Notes: generated by a model not told the origin, from the sequence alone. DNA of 64,000 bases from Erinaceus europaeus (GCF_950295315.1 NC_080164.1:11271220-11335219), one strand, 5' to 3'. Positions 44,897 to 55,637 are shown, numbered from the stretch's first letter. Program-made: numbers and translations.

Positions 44897-44905
<9 letters not shown>
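44650..44905 (+). mobile_element. LTR-derived sequence ending in a poly(A) run
   Basis: A U3-like region has a CCCTATATATATATCC TATA-like box, then GCTAGCAATAAAGATTCTG, a poly(A) signal. GTGTTTTTGCATC follows, and then 21 A's at 44885-44905. A normal LTR would continue into U5, so this looks like a reverse-transcribed polyadenylated RNA or an LTR-like retroposon. Confidence 0.6.
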
Positions 44906-44929
<24 letters not shown>

Positions 44930-44930
44930 A
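44906..44930. repeat. (GA)n microsatellite
   Basis: GA run directly after the poly(A). Confidence 0.93.
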
Positions 44931-44954
44931 GAAGTGCTTTTTTTCTTTTTTCTT

Positions 44955-45066
44955 TTAACCTAGCACTTCTCCGCTCTAGCTTATGTTGGTGTGAAGAATG
45001 GAACCTAAGACTTTGGAGCCTCAGCATGAGCTCTTTGCATAACCATTGTGCTATCTACCCTCTCCG
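44955..45066 (-). mobile_element. SINE-C
   Basis: Plus reading: CTTCTCCGCTCTAGCTTATG, GACTTTGGAGCCTCAGC, GCATAACCATTGTGCTATC. Confidence 0.75.
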
Positions 45067-45102
45067 CTTAAATATTTTACTGTTTAAACATAGTATTTCT
45101 AG

Positions 45103-45420
45103 GGAGTCGGGCTATAGCGCAGCAGGTTAAGCGCAGGTGGCGCAAAGCACAAGGACCGGCGTAAGGATCCCGGTTCAAACCCCGGCTCCCCACCTGCAGG
45201 GGAGTCGCTTCACAGGCGGTGAAGCAGGTCTGCAGGTGTCTGTCTTTCTCTCCTCCTCTCTGTCTTCCTCTCCTCTCTCTATTTCTCTCTGTCCTATCCA
45301 ACAACGACAACAACAATAATAACTACAACAATAAAACAACAAGGGCAACAAAAGGGAATAAATAAATAAATAAAATAAATATTAAAAAAAGAGTTAAATA
45401 TCAGAAAAAAATACTTAAAA
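45103..45420 (+). mobile_element. SINE-A, young, with 3' extra sequence
   Basis: Exact 17-bp duplication AAACATAGTATTTCTAG at 45086-45102 and 45421-45437. Between the family tail (ending near 45388) and the right duplication lie about 30 extra bases (GAGTTAAATATCAG, then AAAAAAATACTT and A's). Confidence 0.93.
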
Positions 45421-45437
45421 AAACATAGTATTTCTAG

Positions 45438-46020
45438 CTTAGGTATTTTCCTTATTCATTTTTCTTGGAGTTCTATGAATGAAAGTTGGATATCTTTCAT
45501 TAATTTTGAAATATTCTATGACATTATCCTCCATGGATTTGTTTTCCTATTCCTTTCTTTAAGGTGCTCCCACTACATGTAAATCAGCTATTTTGTGATT
45601 TTCTTCTACAACTTTTGATAATTATTTCCTCTTAATTCTCTTTGAATCAACATTTTGGAAGTATCTATTCAGACATTTTCAAATTTACTCGTTGTTTTTT
45701 GCTTGTGTTTTGCTGTGTCAGATCCACTCGTCAGACTCTATCACTGACTCTCTTCATTTCTGCTATGTGTTTTTATTTCCAGCATTCCCTTTTAGTTCTT
45801 AAAGTTTTTCTCTTCATTGTGCATTTTGCTTGCATGCCATCCACCTGTTCACATTGTCTCTTGAAATACATAATACCTTAACTTTTGTTGTTTCAAAACT
45901 CAAGTCTGGTAATTCTAGCTCTTCTGCCAAATTTGACTGCAATTCTGTTTCTTACTCTGTTCTTTCTTTCTTTCTTTATTACTTTTTGCAGTTTAGTTAT
46001 TAACTTTTGTAACTTTCGGT
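45438..46020. mobile_element. Ancient L1 fragment (second part)
   Basis: TTCATTAATTTTGAAATATTC, CATTCCCTTTTAGTTCTTAAAG-type wording (in pieces) and TTGCTTGCATGCCATCC resemble old L1 3' sequence, interrupted by the SINE-A at 45103. Low confidence. Confidence 0.4.
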
Positions 46021-46910
46021 TGTTGGTGGTAAGAAGGACAATGCATTACATGAAAGGACTAAAGTAGGTAGGCTTTTATTAGAACGTTTTATGTTTGTCT
46101 GGGAGTTAGGCTGGGTTTATTATCTGCTGGAACTGTGGTGTCCATGACTATAATTTCCTGTGTCTTTGTTTTTGTCTTCCCTACTGTACTTAATCTTCCT
46201 TGAAGACCACTCTTTATCAAAGGGCCTACATCTCGCAATTGTGGGCATAAAAGTAAGTCACCCCAGTTACTTACCCTACTTATTCTCAAGGTCAGATAAA
46301 TATTGCACAGTTATGAAACCAACTAATAAGAAACAATTGTTAACAACTTGTATAGATGCTGTGCACACGAGGGAGACCCAGCTCCTGTGTGATTCTCATT
46401 GAAGTGACTCAGAACTTAGACTGAGATGACAACCGAATGCACAGGACTTTGAGAAAAAGAGAGCGAACAGCTTAAGTACAGGGAGTTCCACATTCTCCAG
46501 GAATGAGAGGGGGTTGGGAAGTAATGTATAAATTAGCACAAGCCACATTAGGGTGAAATTAGAGGCCTGTTGATTTCTGCATCACCATCACCATCACCCC
46601 ACACCAGTTCCTCTGGAAGGAACTGTATTTATCTCACAGGAAATCTCCATTTTGGCTCCAGCGCCACTGCCATGAAATTAATACTTTTTCCAAAGATACA
46701 ACTCTGAGGTTCCCGTTTTTTTGGTTTTTGTTTTTTGCTTTATCTATTTTTCATCACAGTTCTCATTTAGGGTACAGGAGGCTACAGGTCAGTCTTTTAG
46801 TGAACTTGAATTGAACATTTCATGTCTCCTATGTCACAATGAACTGTTTGTGAGACTTTGAATAACATTAAATTGTTTAGACTTCAGTAAAAAAAAAAAA
46901 AGAAAAGAAA
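46021..46910. other. Unique DNA
   Basis: Nothing recognised; an A-run at 46889-46902 precedes the next SINE. Confidence 0.45.
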
Positions 46911-46928
46911 AACAAAATCAAAACTTCT

Positions 46929-47187
46929 TTATTAATTTTTTTATCTATTTTCACTTTTGTTGCCATTGTTGTAGTTATTGTTGTTATTGATGTCGTCGCT
47001 GTTAGATATGACAGAGAGAAATGGAGAGAGGAGGGGAAGACAGAGAGGAGGAGAGAAACAAAGACACCTGCAGACCTGCTTCACTGCCTGTGAAGCAACT
47101 CCCTGCAGGTGGGGAGCGGGGGGCTCAAACTGGGATCCCTATGCTGGTCCTTGCGCTTTGCACTACGTGCACTTAACCCCGACTCCC
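46929..47187 (-). mobile_element. SINE-A
   Basis: Exact 14-bp duplication AAATCAAAACTTCT at 46915-46928 and 47188-47201. The head lacks about 15 bases (CACTTAACCCCGACTCCC). Confidence 0.94.
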
Positions 47188-47254
47188 AAATCAAAACTTC
47201 TAAAAGGGAACACATAATTCATTAAGTATGCATCTTCTTTTTTTTTCTTTCTCC

Positions 47255-47378
47255 CTTCCTGTATTTTATTTATTTTACCAGAGCACTAAACAGTTCTGGC
47301 TTATGAACTTAGGTCTGCATAGCCTCAGGCATGAAAGTGTTTCAGCATAACCAGTATGCTATTTCTCCTGCTCTTTAG
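47255..47378 (-). mobile_element. SINE-C
   Basis: Plus reading: CCAGAGCACTAAACAGTTC, CATAGCCTCAGGCATGAAAG, GCATAACCAGTATGC. Confidence 0.75.
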
Positions 47379-48127
47379 AGTACTTTCAAATTATTGCTTT
47401 TCTTTACCAGAAATGTTGTTGTGGAATTCATGATTTTGGCCAAGTTCTTACTCACATCAGACAAAATTTAACCAAGTGTGAGAAGTGCCAGTGAGTATAG
47501 GAATCATTTAATGTGTGCCAACAGAAAACTTATTTAAAAAAATATCAAGGGGAAGCTTTCTAGGAGGTTGCATACTCCCCAGAAGTGAGCGTTCTTAAGA
47601 CTGAAAGAAAGAAAAAAGACCCAAGGTCTAGGGGTCTTCCAAGTTTCTCCAATGTTTTCCTAGTCCCATCCCCATCACTGTTCAGGATTGACATATTCAG
47701 ATATTCACAGACTGACTCAGTTCTTGTGATTTACACAGTTGAAAGGAGGGGGAGTTGCTATGTCAGTTTACAGGTAGGAGACCTGCATCAGTTATGTTAA
47801 GGGAGGATGACCAGAAGGCCCTGAACCCCAGTTTCAATGGAAGCCAGAACTTTTGTGAACAGCAACTATTGGTTTTGCCCCTGTAGCTGACAGGGAGAAT
47901 TTGGACAACACCTGAAGAAGTCAGGACTCAGTTTCCCTGATCTAAGAAGGAGGAGGAAAAACAAAGAAAACCCAGAGTGGTAACAGGTAGTTTAGAAAGG
48001 AACTAAAGGGGGGGACATTAGTAGTGCATCAAAATGGATGTCAGACTCCACATGAGGTCATTCATTTTTGCCTGAATGGGCCACGTGCTTCTCTATTTCC
48101 TATTTTTCTAATTAAAAACTCAGAATA
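47379..48127. other. Unique DNA
   Basis: Nothing recognised. Confidence 0.5.
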
Positions 48128-48555
48128 ATGGGCCAAGAAATGGTGCATCTGGGGGCGTGGACATATTACAATGCAAAAGGGCCAAGGTTCAAGCCCCCAG
48201 ATTCCCACCTATAGGGGAGAAGCTTCAAAGGTGGTTAAGTGGGGCCAGGCGGTGGTGAACCTGGTTGAGCGCAGATATTATGCTGTGCAAGGATCCAGGT
48301 TTGAGGCCCTGGTCCCCACCTGCTGGGGGAAAGCTTTGCAAGTGGTGAAGCAGGGCTGCAGGTGTCTCTCTGTCTCTCTCCTTCTCTATCACTCTCTTCG
48401 CTCTTGATTTCTGGCTGTCTCTATCCAATAAGTAAATAAAGATAATAAAATAAGTTAAAAATACAGGTGGGAAAGTAGTGCTCTAGGTGCCTCTTTTCCT
48501 CTATGTCTTCCTTTCCCCTCTCTATTCCTCTGTGTCTAAAATAATAAAAGTAAAA
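48128..48555 (+). mobile_element. Outer SINE-B, split by another SINE-B
   Basis: Its 5' half (48128-48240, GGCCAAGAAATGGTGCATC to GGTGGTTAAGT) stops where a second SINE-B begins. Its 3' part resumes at about 48450 (AGGTGGGAAAGTAGTGCTC) and ends AATAATAAAAG. Confidence 0.8.
48241..48446 (+). mobile_element. Inner SINE-B
   Basis: Complete near-consensus copy (GGGGCCAGGCGGTGGTG to AATAAAGATAATAAAA). TTAAGT on the left and TAAGTTA on the right mark insertion in the older SINE-B. Confidence 0.92.
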
Positions 48556-49740
48556 AATAAGTATTAATAAATATATCTTAAACAACAACAACAAAACCTT
48601 AAAGGACCATCATCTGTCCAATTCTTTACAGATACAACACAAGACACACGGAGGGCAAGTTTCATGTTCTTGCTCCGCCCCCTGCCTCACAGCCACATTC
48701 ACTTGTCTGCCATCCATTTTGTCCTTTTGTGGAGTCATTGTGTGTGATCTCCCCAATCTTTATTCTGTCACCTGATCACAACCATGTTGACTTGATCTCC
48801 CTGGTGACTTACCGTATGACTCTAATAGAAGTATGGAGTATTCCCCTCAGTCCTTAAATGAGAACTTACCAGAGCTCCTAGAGGTGAACCTCCAATTTAC
48901 GATTTCTCCAGAGTTTTTTTAGTTCTCATGGAATCTACACTGGGCCTCCAGAAACTCATGGTCTGTCTCTCCAGTTTTGGAGAAAGCTATTTTACAGTTT
49001 CTGATAAATATGAAAACAAAACAGTTATTCATTCATTCATTTGTTTGTTTACATCATAGAATACTTTTATGTCCATCTCCCCTTTCTTACAAAACACAGA
49101 ACTGAGGTTGAGGGAGCTTTTTCTAAGATCATATGTATGGAAGGCCGTGGCCATACAAAAAAACATCATTTCATTTGATTCCAAATATCATGCTCTTGAT
49201 ATTTTTTTTCAGTAAATCATGTTTTAGAAGCAAGTATAGTGGACAAGTAATGCTAACTGCTACATTTGGGTAGGAGAAAAGCAGCCCAATTAAGAACAAA
49301 GTATCATATAAGGAAAAGTGGCTGAGACCTGAGGCAGTTACCTGTTTGTGAGGGAGAGCAGAAGGTAGGTAGCCCAAGAGATGTATGCATTCTTATTCTT
49401 AAGGTGATTTCATTGTATTTTTAATTAAAGGAAGGAGATTTTATGGCTGCAGGAAACACGATCCCCAAAGCTAAAGAGATAATCACTTACATATTCAATT
49501 AAGTATTTCCCCAAAGAATGAATAATATACAACACCCTGTATGTATGCGCATGCACACACACACACACATACACACACACACACACACAGCTACCTTTCA
49601 TTTTAGTAAGTTGTAGTCTCTTATAGTACAGTTTCTGCAGTGTAAGGCTGGTTTTGCACAGTTGCATATTTTTTTTTGGGGGGTGAAGAGAGGAATATTG
49701 TTTCTCGTTTAATTTTCAGCATTATAAAAGCTTATGTCTC
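48556..49740. other. Mostly unique DNA
   Basis: An (AC)n at 49553-49590 is the only clear repeat. ACAGAACTGAGGTTGAGGG at 49098-49116 could be a MIR remnant. Confidence 0.4.
49553..49590. repeat. (AC)n microsatellite
   Basis: AC run with two T interruptions. Confidence 0.93.
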
Positions 49741-49744
49741 CATT

Positions 49745-50075
49745 TCCTCCAAAAACATCTGTTAAACTACAAAGCTGATTCAAGCAAACAAAAGAACTTG
49801 AAAGCAAGACCAAATGCTCTGTCTCCAAGAAGACATATTTAGCCTGGATCTAATTGACATTCATATGCATTCAAAAGCAATTAAAGTCTCACAAAAACAT
49901 CACAACAACAGGAGTCTGAAGCTCTTCTTGTTTTCAAGCATTTCGGAGCTCTGTTTCAGGAGGAGATAGGCCTGTGGAGCCTGTTCTCATTAGTTGTTGT
50001 ATTTCCAACTCTATGAGGCAGTAAACAGACAGAGCCTTCTTGGGCACTATTTACTTTGAGAGTCCAGACTCCTTT
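49745..50075. promoter_or_regulatory. Candidate conserved noncoding element
   Basis: Repeat-free, with balanced composition and no long frame. It contains homeodomain- and POU-like motifs (CTAATTGACATTCATATGC and GCAATTAAAG) and TATTTACTTTG, a forkhead-like site. This profile recalls vertebrate enhancers, but conservation itself cannot be seen from one sequence. Confidence 0.4.
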
Positions 50076-50216
50076 AAAAAAATACTAAAAGAGAGACTGA
50101 GAAAAAAAGGATAATACCCTAACACCATAAAGCATTCCCCAACTCCAATGTTTTGGACCCAAATATCCCAATTTTTCATGTAACTTGTTGGTCACCATTT
50201 CTCCTTTGGCTAGTTC

Positions 50217-50548
50217 TGCTGCTGTTTCTATCCCTGTTGTGCCACGTTCCCTTGCATTGCTTAATGCTGTGGAATATTTACATAATCATTGTTTTCTTTG
50301 AGACCCTACCTGGTTTAATCCCCATTGGTTTAATCCCCATTGCTTTAATTCCATCTGGTTCCTGCTCTTTTTCCACTCCACCCCCTTATCCTTCCTACTT
50401 CCTTTTACACCCTGCCACTTCCTTCCTGAAAAGTATAAATACAGATGAATAAAGCCAGCAGGATATATTGCCTTCCCACTCAGCCTTGAGAGTTCCTGGT
50501 TCCTCTCCCACGTCACTGAGTAGGCAGCAGCCTAGGTTGGCTCCAGCA
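50217..50548 (+). mobile_element. Solo LTR, class II-type
   Basis: 332 bp, TGCTGC...CCAGCA. Flanks TAGTTC (50211-50216) and GAGTTC (50549-50554) differ at one base. Upstream box ATTTACATAATCATTG, AAGTATAAATAC TATA box and GATGAATAAAGCC poly(A) signal. Its U5 end (CACTGAGTAGGCAGCAGCC) parallels the LTR at 32560. Confidence 0.82.
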
Positions 50549-50554
50549 GAGTTC

Positions 50555-51019
50555 TCTCCAACCCAGAGAGCATGTGTCCAGGAAGGAACACCCTCAGGCT
50601 AGCCCTGCAGTAACTGTTAGACATTGTTTACTTATCTTTACTAAGTTTACTTATCTTTACTTTGCTATCTTTACTAAGCTTGTATTTATTCAATATAGCA
50701 CAAATTACTCCCTGACATATCTACTGTCTTGCCACATAGATATGTGTTTAAGTCAATATTTCAATAAATGAGAAAATGAAAATGTGAATGGATAGAGTTT
50801 CTACTCTAGAGAAGAAAGACTTTTAATATACTCCAGGTATACTTCAGTCTTAAGTAACCATCGCATCACACTTTATTGTTTTACTTTTTGACATCAAAAG
50901 TCTTAAATAGGGTAGGCTGGTGGTTTACAAGTGTTGCAAATGTTGTGCTCTTCCTGACATTCAGTGCACCTAAGGATAATCCCTCCATTATTAATTAATT
51001 AAGTTAAATATTGTTATTT
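50555..51019. other. Unique A/T-rich DNA
   Basis: A small repeated TTTACTTATCTTTACT phrase at 50628-50665 is the only structure seen. Confidence 0.45.
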
Positions 51020-51098
51020 ATTTATTTATTTATTGCCACCAGGGTTATTATAGGGCTCAGTATCTAAAGACAAATCTACTACTCTCAGTAGATATTTT
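51020..51098 (-). mobile_element. SINE-E 3' block alone
   Basis: ATTTATTTATTTATTGCCACC, AGGGTTATTATAGGGCTCAG and TACTCTCAGTAGATATTTTCC are the extra block without a SINE body, cut off where L1-X begins. Confidence 0.7.
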
Positions 51099-51107
51099 CC
51101 CTTTTTT

Positions 51108-51818
51108 TAAATTTTTTATTTATATAGAGGAAACACAGACAGAAACCATAGGATAAGAGCGGTACAACGCCACACAATTCCCACCACCAGAACTCCGTAT
51201 CCCACGTCTTCCCCTGATAGCTTTCCTATTCTTTATCTCTCTGAGAGTATGGACCCAGGGTCATTATAGTGTGCAGAAGGTGGAAGGTCTGGCTTCTGTA
51301 ATTGCTTCACCGCTGAACATGGGTGTTGACAGGTCAGTCCATACTCCCAGCCTGTCTCTCTCTTTCCCTAGTGAGGCAGGAATCTGGGGAAGTAGGGCTC
51401 CAGGACACATGGTGGGATCATCTGCACAGGGGAGAACGGTTGGCATCACAGTGGTATCTGGAACCTAGTGTCTGAAAAAAGAGTTAACATGTAAAGCCAA
51501 ACACATTGCTGATTAATAATGAACCTAAAGGCTGGAATAGTGCAGATGAAGATTTGGGGTCTCCGTTTTATAGATAGTTAGTAGGCCTATTTTAGTTATA
51601 TTCCAAAGGGCCCATGATTATACTAATTTTGTTTTGTTTTGTCTTTTTCCCTGACACTGACATCTGATATGCAGGTAGGCCCAAGTTATTGTCTGGGGAG
51701 ATGATGTCATGGCTGGAGAAAGGACCAGGAAGCTGTATCAGGGAAGAGAGTAGCTTCCAACTATAGGAAAGGGATATAAATATTGTTGACTGTAAACCCC
51801 ATTGATTTGATTTGATCT
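51108..51818 (-). mobile_element. L1-X
   Basis: Minus copy from TTATATAGAGGAAACACAGAC to GACTGTAAACCCCATTG. It matches 35565-36250 through the CACCAGAACTCCGTATCCC, GCTGAACATGGGTGTTGAC and GATGATGTCATGGCTGG motifs. Confidence 0.9.
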
Positions 51819-51825
51819 GAAAAGG

Positions 51826-52360
51826 AAACAGTGACAAAACTCATAGGATAAGAGGGGTAAACTCCACGTAATTCCCACTACCAGTACTCTGTATCCTATC
51901 CCCTCCCCTGATAACTTCTCTATTCTTTATCCCTCTAGGAGTATAGACCCAGGGTCATTATGAAGTGCAGAATGTTTGGCTTCTGTAATTGCTTCCCCAC
52001 GGATGTCGACAGGTAGACCCATACTTCCAGCCTGTCTCCCTCTTTCCCTAGTGGGGTGGGGTTCTGGGGAAGTGGGGCTCCTATACACATTGGTGGGGTG
52101 TCTACCCAGGGAAGTCAGGTTGACATCATGTTAGTGTCTGGAACCTGGTAGCTGAGTAATGATGCTGAAGGGTTACATTTCATGCCTGAAGTCTCTGGAG
52201 ACAGTAGGAAGTGAAGCATACTGAGGTGGTACTCATTGTGTTGATTAGGTTGGCATCAGCAGATGCACTGTCAGTTGGTAAGAATGAGAGAACATACAGG
52301 AAAGTGAGCCCCACCCTAGAGCTTCTAGGACTGGGGGATATATAGGCTCTATGGAGGAAG
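51826..52360 (-). mobile_element. L1-X with apparent 5' inversion
   Basis: 51826-52150 is a minus copy of the 3' end. At about 52155 the sequence switches to a plus-oriented family segment (CATACTGAGGTGGTACTC, GATTAGGTTGGCATC, GGAAAGTGAGCCCCACC) that matches 21812-21915. It directly follows the previous L1-X. Confidence 0.82.
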
Positions 52361-52729
52361 CGGGAGGTTCCTGCTGTCTTAGGGTTTAAGAAGACAATAG
52401 ATAGTTATTGCTATAATGAAATTATTTGGCAACTGAGTTAACTTTAAAAATCCCATTGTTAGGATTTTCTGTATCATATAAAATGTCACCATAATTTATG
52501 TCCTTTGACATTATTTGTATATAGCTGTGTTGTATAGAGTAATGCCACCAGTTGCTTCTGTTCTCCCTGGTCTAAGCTTTTAGGAGAGTCAACATTTCAA
52601 AGGCTCAGCCTATTGTCTCTGCATTAATTTTTTTTTGCCTGTCACCCCCTATTATTTGATAGAAAAGATGAAGTTGAGAGGAGAAGGAGACAAGGAGAGA
52701 GAGAGAAGGAGACAAGGAGAGAGAGAGAG

Positions 52730-52739
<10 letters not shown>

Positions 52740-52782
<43 letters not shown>
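52740..52782. repeat. (GA)n microsatellite
   Basis: Perfect GA run in the outer SINE, extending a GGAGACAAGGAGA stretch. Confidence 0.93.
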
Positions 52783-52785
<3 letters not shown>

Positions 52786-52885
52786 TCAGAACACTAGTAG
52801 CAGCTACTAGTAGCTTCCTGCTAGTAGCTACCCCTTTACGGTGGGGACTAGGCATTGGAACCCAGATCCTGGTATACCCTATTCT

Positions 52886-53172
52886 TTTTATGTTATTTTA
52901 TTTATTTGTTTTCCTTTTTTCTTGTCCTAGTTGTTTTTATCATTGTTGTGTTTATTATTGTTGTTGTTGCCACATAGGACAAAGAGAAATGAAGAAAGGA
53001 GGGGAAGACAAAGAGGGGGAGAGAAAGACAGACACCTGCAGACCTGCTTCACCACCTGTGAAGCGACCCCCCTGCAGGTGGGGAGTCAGGGGCTCAAATT
53101 AGGATCCTTATGCTGGTCCTCAATTTTCTTGCTATGTACACTTAACCCACTGCGCTATAGCCTGACTCTCAG
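52886..53172 (-). mobile_element. Inner SINE-A
   Basis: Full-length minus copy. ATACCCTATTCT and ATATCCTATTCT flank it, marking insertion into the SINE-B. Confidence 0.9.
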
Positions 53173-53222
53173 CATATCCTATTCTGTGTGATCAACCAGG
53201 TACACTACCTCCTAGCTCTTCC

Positions 53223-53612
53223 AGTTTTTAATATAGAAGAAAAGCATATGGTCTCTGTGTATTTCAACTAATAATGTACTCTTTGAAAATAGTGAAAAGG
53301 TGAATAAATATGGAGATGCAATTGATCCAATTGTCTTCTCTTATCTCACATCCAGAAGGAAGCTAATTAAAAATCTTCCAACCTGGGATAGTGATAGAGA
53401 AGGGGAGAGATCATTTATTGATATTGTGGCATCTTAGACATACTTACCCACTGGGACACCGCACATATTGCTGGGTTAAACTAGTGTAGACAGTAATAGT
53501 ATGGAACCGAGCTTTGTCCATCCAGCCAGAGTCCTAGCCATAGTAGGGAACCGGGGGCATGTTTCATGGATATTGTGATTTAGAAATTCTAGCAAAATGA
53601 AGAGCAGTGTTT
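53223..53612. other. Unique DNA
   Basis: Nothing recognised. Confidence 0.5.
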
Positions 53613-53615
53613 CCT

Positions 53616-53800
53616 ATCTTTTGTCACTTTATTGGGGAAGAGGGTTAATGGTTTATAATACGGTTGTTGACACATAGGTACAAGCTCTCCGTGGCAGATG
53701 CCAGCAAAACACTTATAACTCCAATTTATATCCCTTGCTACTGTCATGTACTAAGTTTCTAGTGTCTTCCACCTTGCCCCTCTTTTTTTTTTTTTTCCTT
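53616..53800 (-). mobile_element. Diverged L1-Y 3' end
   Basis: Plus reading: CTTTATTGGGGAAGAGGG, TTAATGGTTTATAATACGG, GTTGTTGACACATAGG and TACTGTCATGTACTAAG. This matches the older L1-Y at 590-855 in reverse. Confidence 0.68.
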
Positions 53801-54535
53801 TTGATTAGGAGAGGATTATCTACTGTCAACTCAGAGGTAAGGATGGGGGGTAAGTGTGGGCTAGTAGACTAGGTTAACCTTCCCAGTGCCTGCAGGAAAG
53901 TTGTAGAGGGTGAAGGGAAGAATGACAAGGAATGAAAATATAAAGATGTGAAATAGAAAGATCACAAGCAACAGTGATCTGTATGTTGGAGACTAAGATG
54001 GGACTTCAGTCTATGTAACAGGAACAGAGACATTAGCCCACATCTATAGCTAGATGGCTACAAAGCTCCCTTGCTGTTAGAATAAAGGGACATCTGTGAA
54101 GGCCACAGAAGACAGTGTACTTCTTACAGAATGGTATCTTAGAACAGAACTTTATAGAAATGATATCAGGAAGCTTCTCTTTCTCTCTCCTTAATTGCTT
54201 TTGCAATGCCAGTTGTTTAAGTTGTAGAAACTTGAATCAATAGATGGAAAAAGGAGAGGAACTAAAACCTCAGAGTGAATTTAAATATCTGAATCCAGCT
54301 GCATTACAAACCTGAATTGCATGAATGGAGCAAAATTTACCTGAAAGTAGCTTGATAATGGTTTTCTTCTACTGAGAAGAAATGGGAGCTTGATGATAGA
54401 AACTATATTTGAGTATAAAAAAATAAGTTACACTCTTCCATATATTTTGTGACTGAAAATTTGAATCCATTATATAGTCCCAGCGATTTAATTTTTTCTT
54501 TTATCGTTTCAACTCCTGATGATTTTCTTTCTCTT
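53801..54535. other. Unique DNA
   Basis: Nothing recognised. Confidence 0.5.
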
Positions 54536-54539
54536 TTCT

Positions 54540-54748
54540 TTTTTTATTATTTATTCATAGAAAAGGAAACACTGACAAAACCAAAGGATAAGAGGGGTAA
54601 AACTACACAATTCCCACCATCAGAACTCCGTATCCCTTCCTCTCCCGTGATAGCTTTCCTATTCTTCATCCCTCTGGGAGTATGGACCCAAGGTCATTGT
54701 GGGATGCAAAGGTGGAAGGTCTGGCTTCTGTAATTGCTTCCTCACTTT
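54540..54748 (-). mobile_element. L1-X 3' end
   Basis: CATAGAAAAGGAAACACTGAC to GCTTCTGTAATTGCTTCC; short 5'-truncated copy. Confidence 0.9.
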
Positions 54749-55116
54749 TAATCTGCCTTTACTTATTTGTCTGCTTCATTATTTCCCCTGAGGGCATTCA
54801 TCCTTCAACTAGTTCAGAGATAGCTGTTAAAACAATGCAGAGTCCTGAGGTACAGAAGAGCTTGTCCTTTGTAGCTCAGAGGAAGAAGCCTGCCTCTCCT
54901 TGTCTCCTTGTATTGTTTGCTTTGACTCAAGTGTCTCCCGTTCACTTAATCAACCTCTATTGAGCAAGGGTTTCTTCCAGGCCCCACTCCCGCAATCCAG
55001 GCTTCTCTGTAACTTGACCATCTGCCAGAAATTCTTTTTACTTTTTTCTTTTTCTTTTTCTTTTTTTGGTTTGTTTTCCTAGCACTAGGAACTTGTCACT
55101 TCTGTTGGGCATTTTT
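54749..55116. other. Unique DNA
   Basis: Nothing recognised. Confidence 0.45.
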
Positions 55117-55306
55117 TCCTTTCCTTTCCTTTCCTTTCCTTTCCTTTCCTTTCCTTTCCTTTCCTTTCCTTTCCTTTCCTTTCCTTTCCTTCCCTTCCCT
55201 TCCCTTCCCTTCCCTTCCCTTCCCTTCCCTTCCCTTCCCTTCCCTTCCTTTCCCTTCCCTTCCCTTTCTTCCCCTCCACTCCCCGCCCCTCCTCTTTCTT
55301 TCTTTT

Positions 55307-55353
<47 letters not shown>

Positions 55354-55380
55354 CCCTTCCTTCCTTCCTTCCTTCCTCTC

Positions 55381-55434
<54 letters not shown>

Positions 55435-55440
55435 ATTTTT
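55117..55440. repeat. (TTTCC)n, (TTCCC)n and (TTTC)n pyrimidine array
   Basis: About 75 bp of TTTCC, about 80 bp of TTCCC and then about 140 bp of TTTC/TTCC units on one strand without purines except a few. It is the overgrown tail of the minus SINE that follows. Frames here are repeat translations. Confidence 0.97.
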
Positions 55441-55637
55441 TTTCTATTTTGTTTGATAGGACAGAGAGAAATTGAGAGGGCAGGGGAAATAGAAAAGAAA
55501 TGAGGAAGAGGGACACTTGCAGACCTGCCTCAATGTTTGTGAAGCTCCTCCCTGTAGGTAGGGAGAAGAGCTTGAACCCTGGTCCTTGTGCATGGCAGTA
55601 TGTGCACTTAAATGGGGTGCCACTGCCAGCTCCCTCC
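55440..55637 (-). mobile_element. SINE-B
   Basis: GATAGGACAGAGAGAAATTG, CTTGCAGACCTGCC, GAGCTTGAACCCTGGTCC and GTGCCACTGCCAGCTCCC. Confidence 0.85.

Larger units (their letters stand above)
52636..53222 (-). mobile_element. Outer SINE-B with (GA) expansion, split by a SINE-A
   Basis: Tail and GA-rich middle at 52636-52782, B box at 52850-52872 (GCATTGGAACCCAGATCC). The head resumes after 53172 (ATCAACCAGGTACACTACC). Confidence 0.75.

Noticed and set aside
55066..55503. 145-residue Phe/Ser/Pro/Leu repeat protein
   Set aside because: A reading of the TTTCC/TTTC array.
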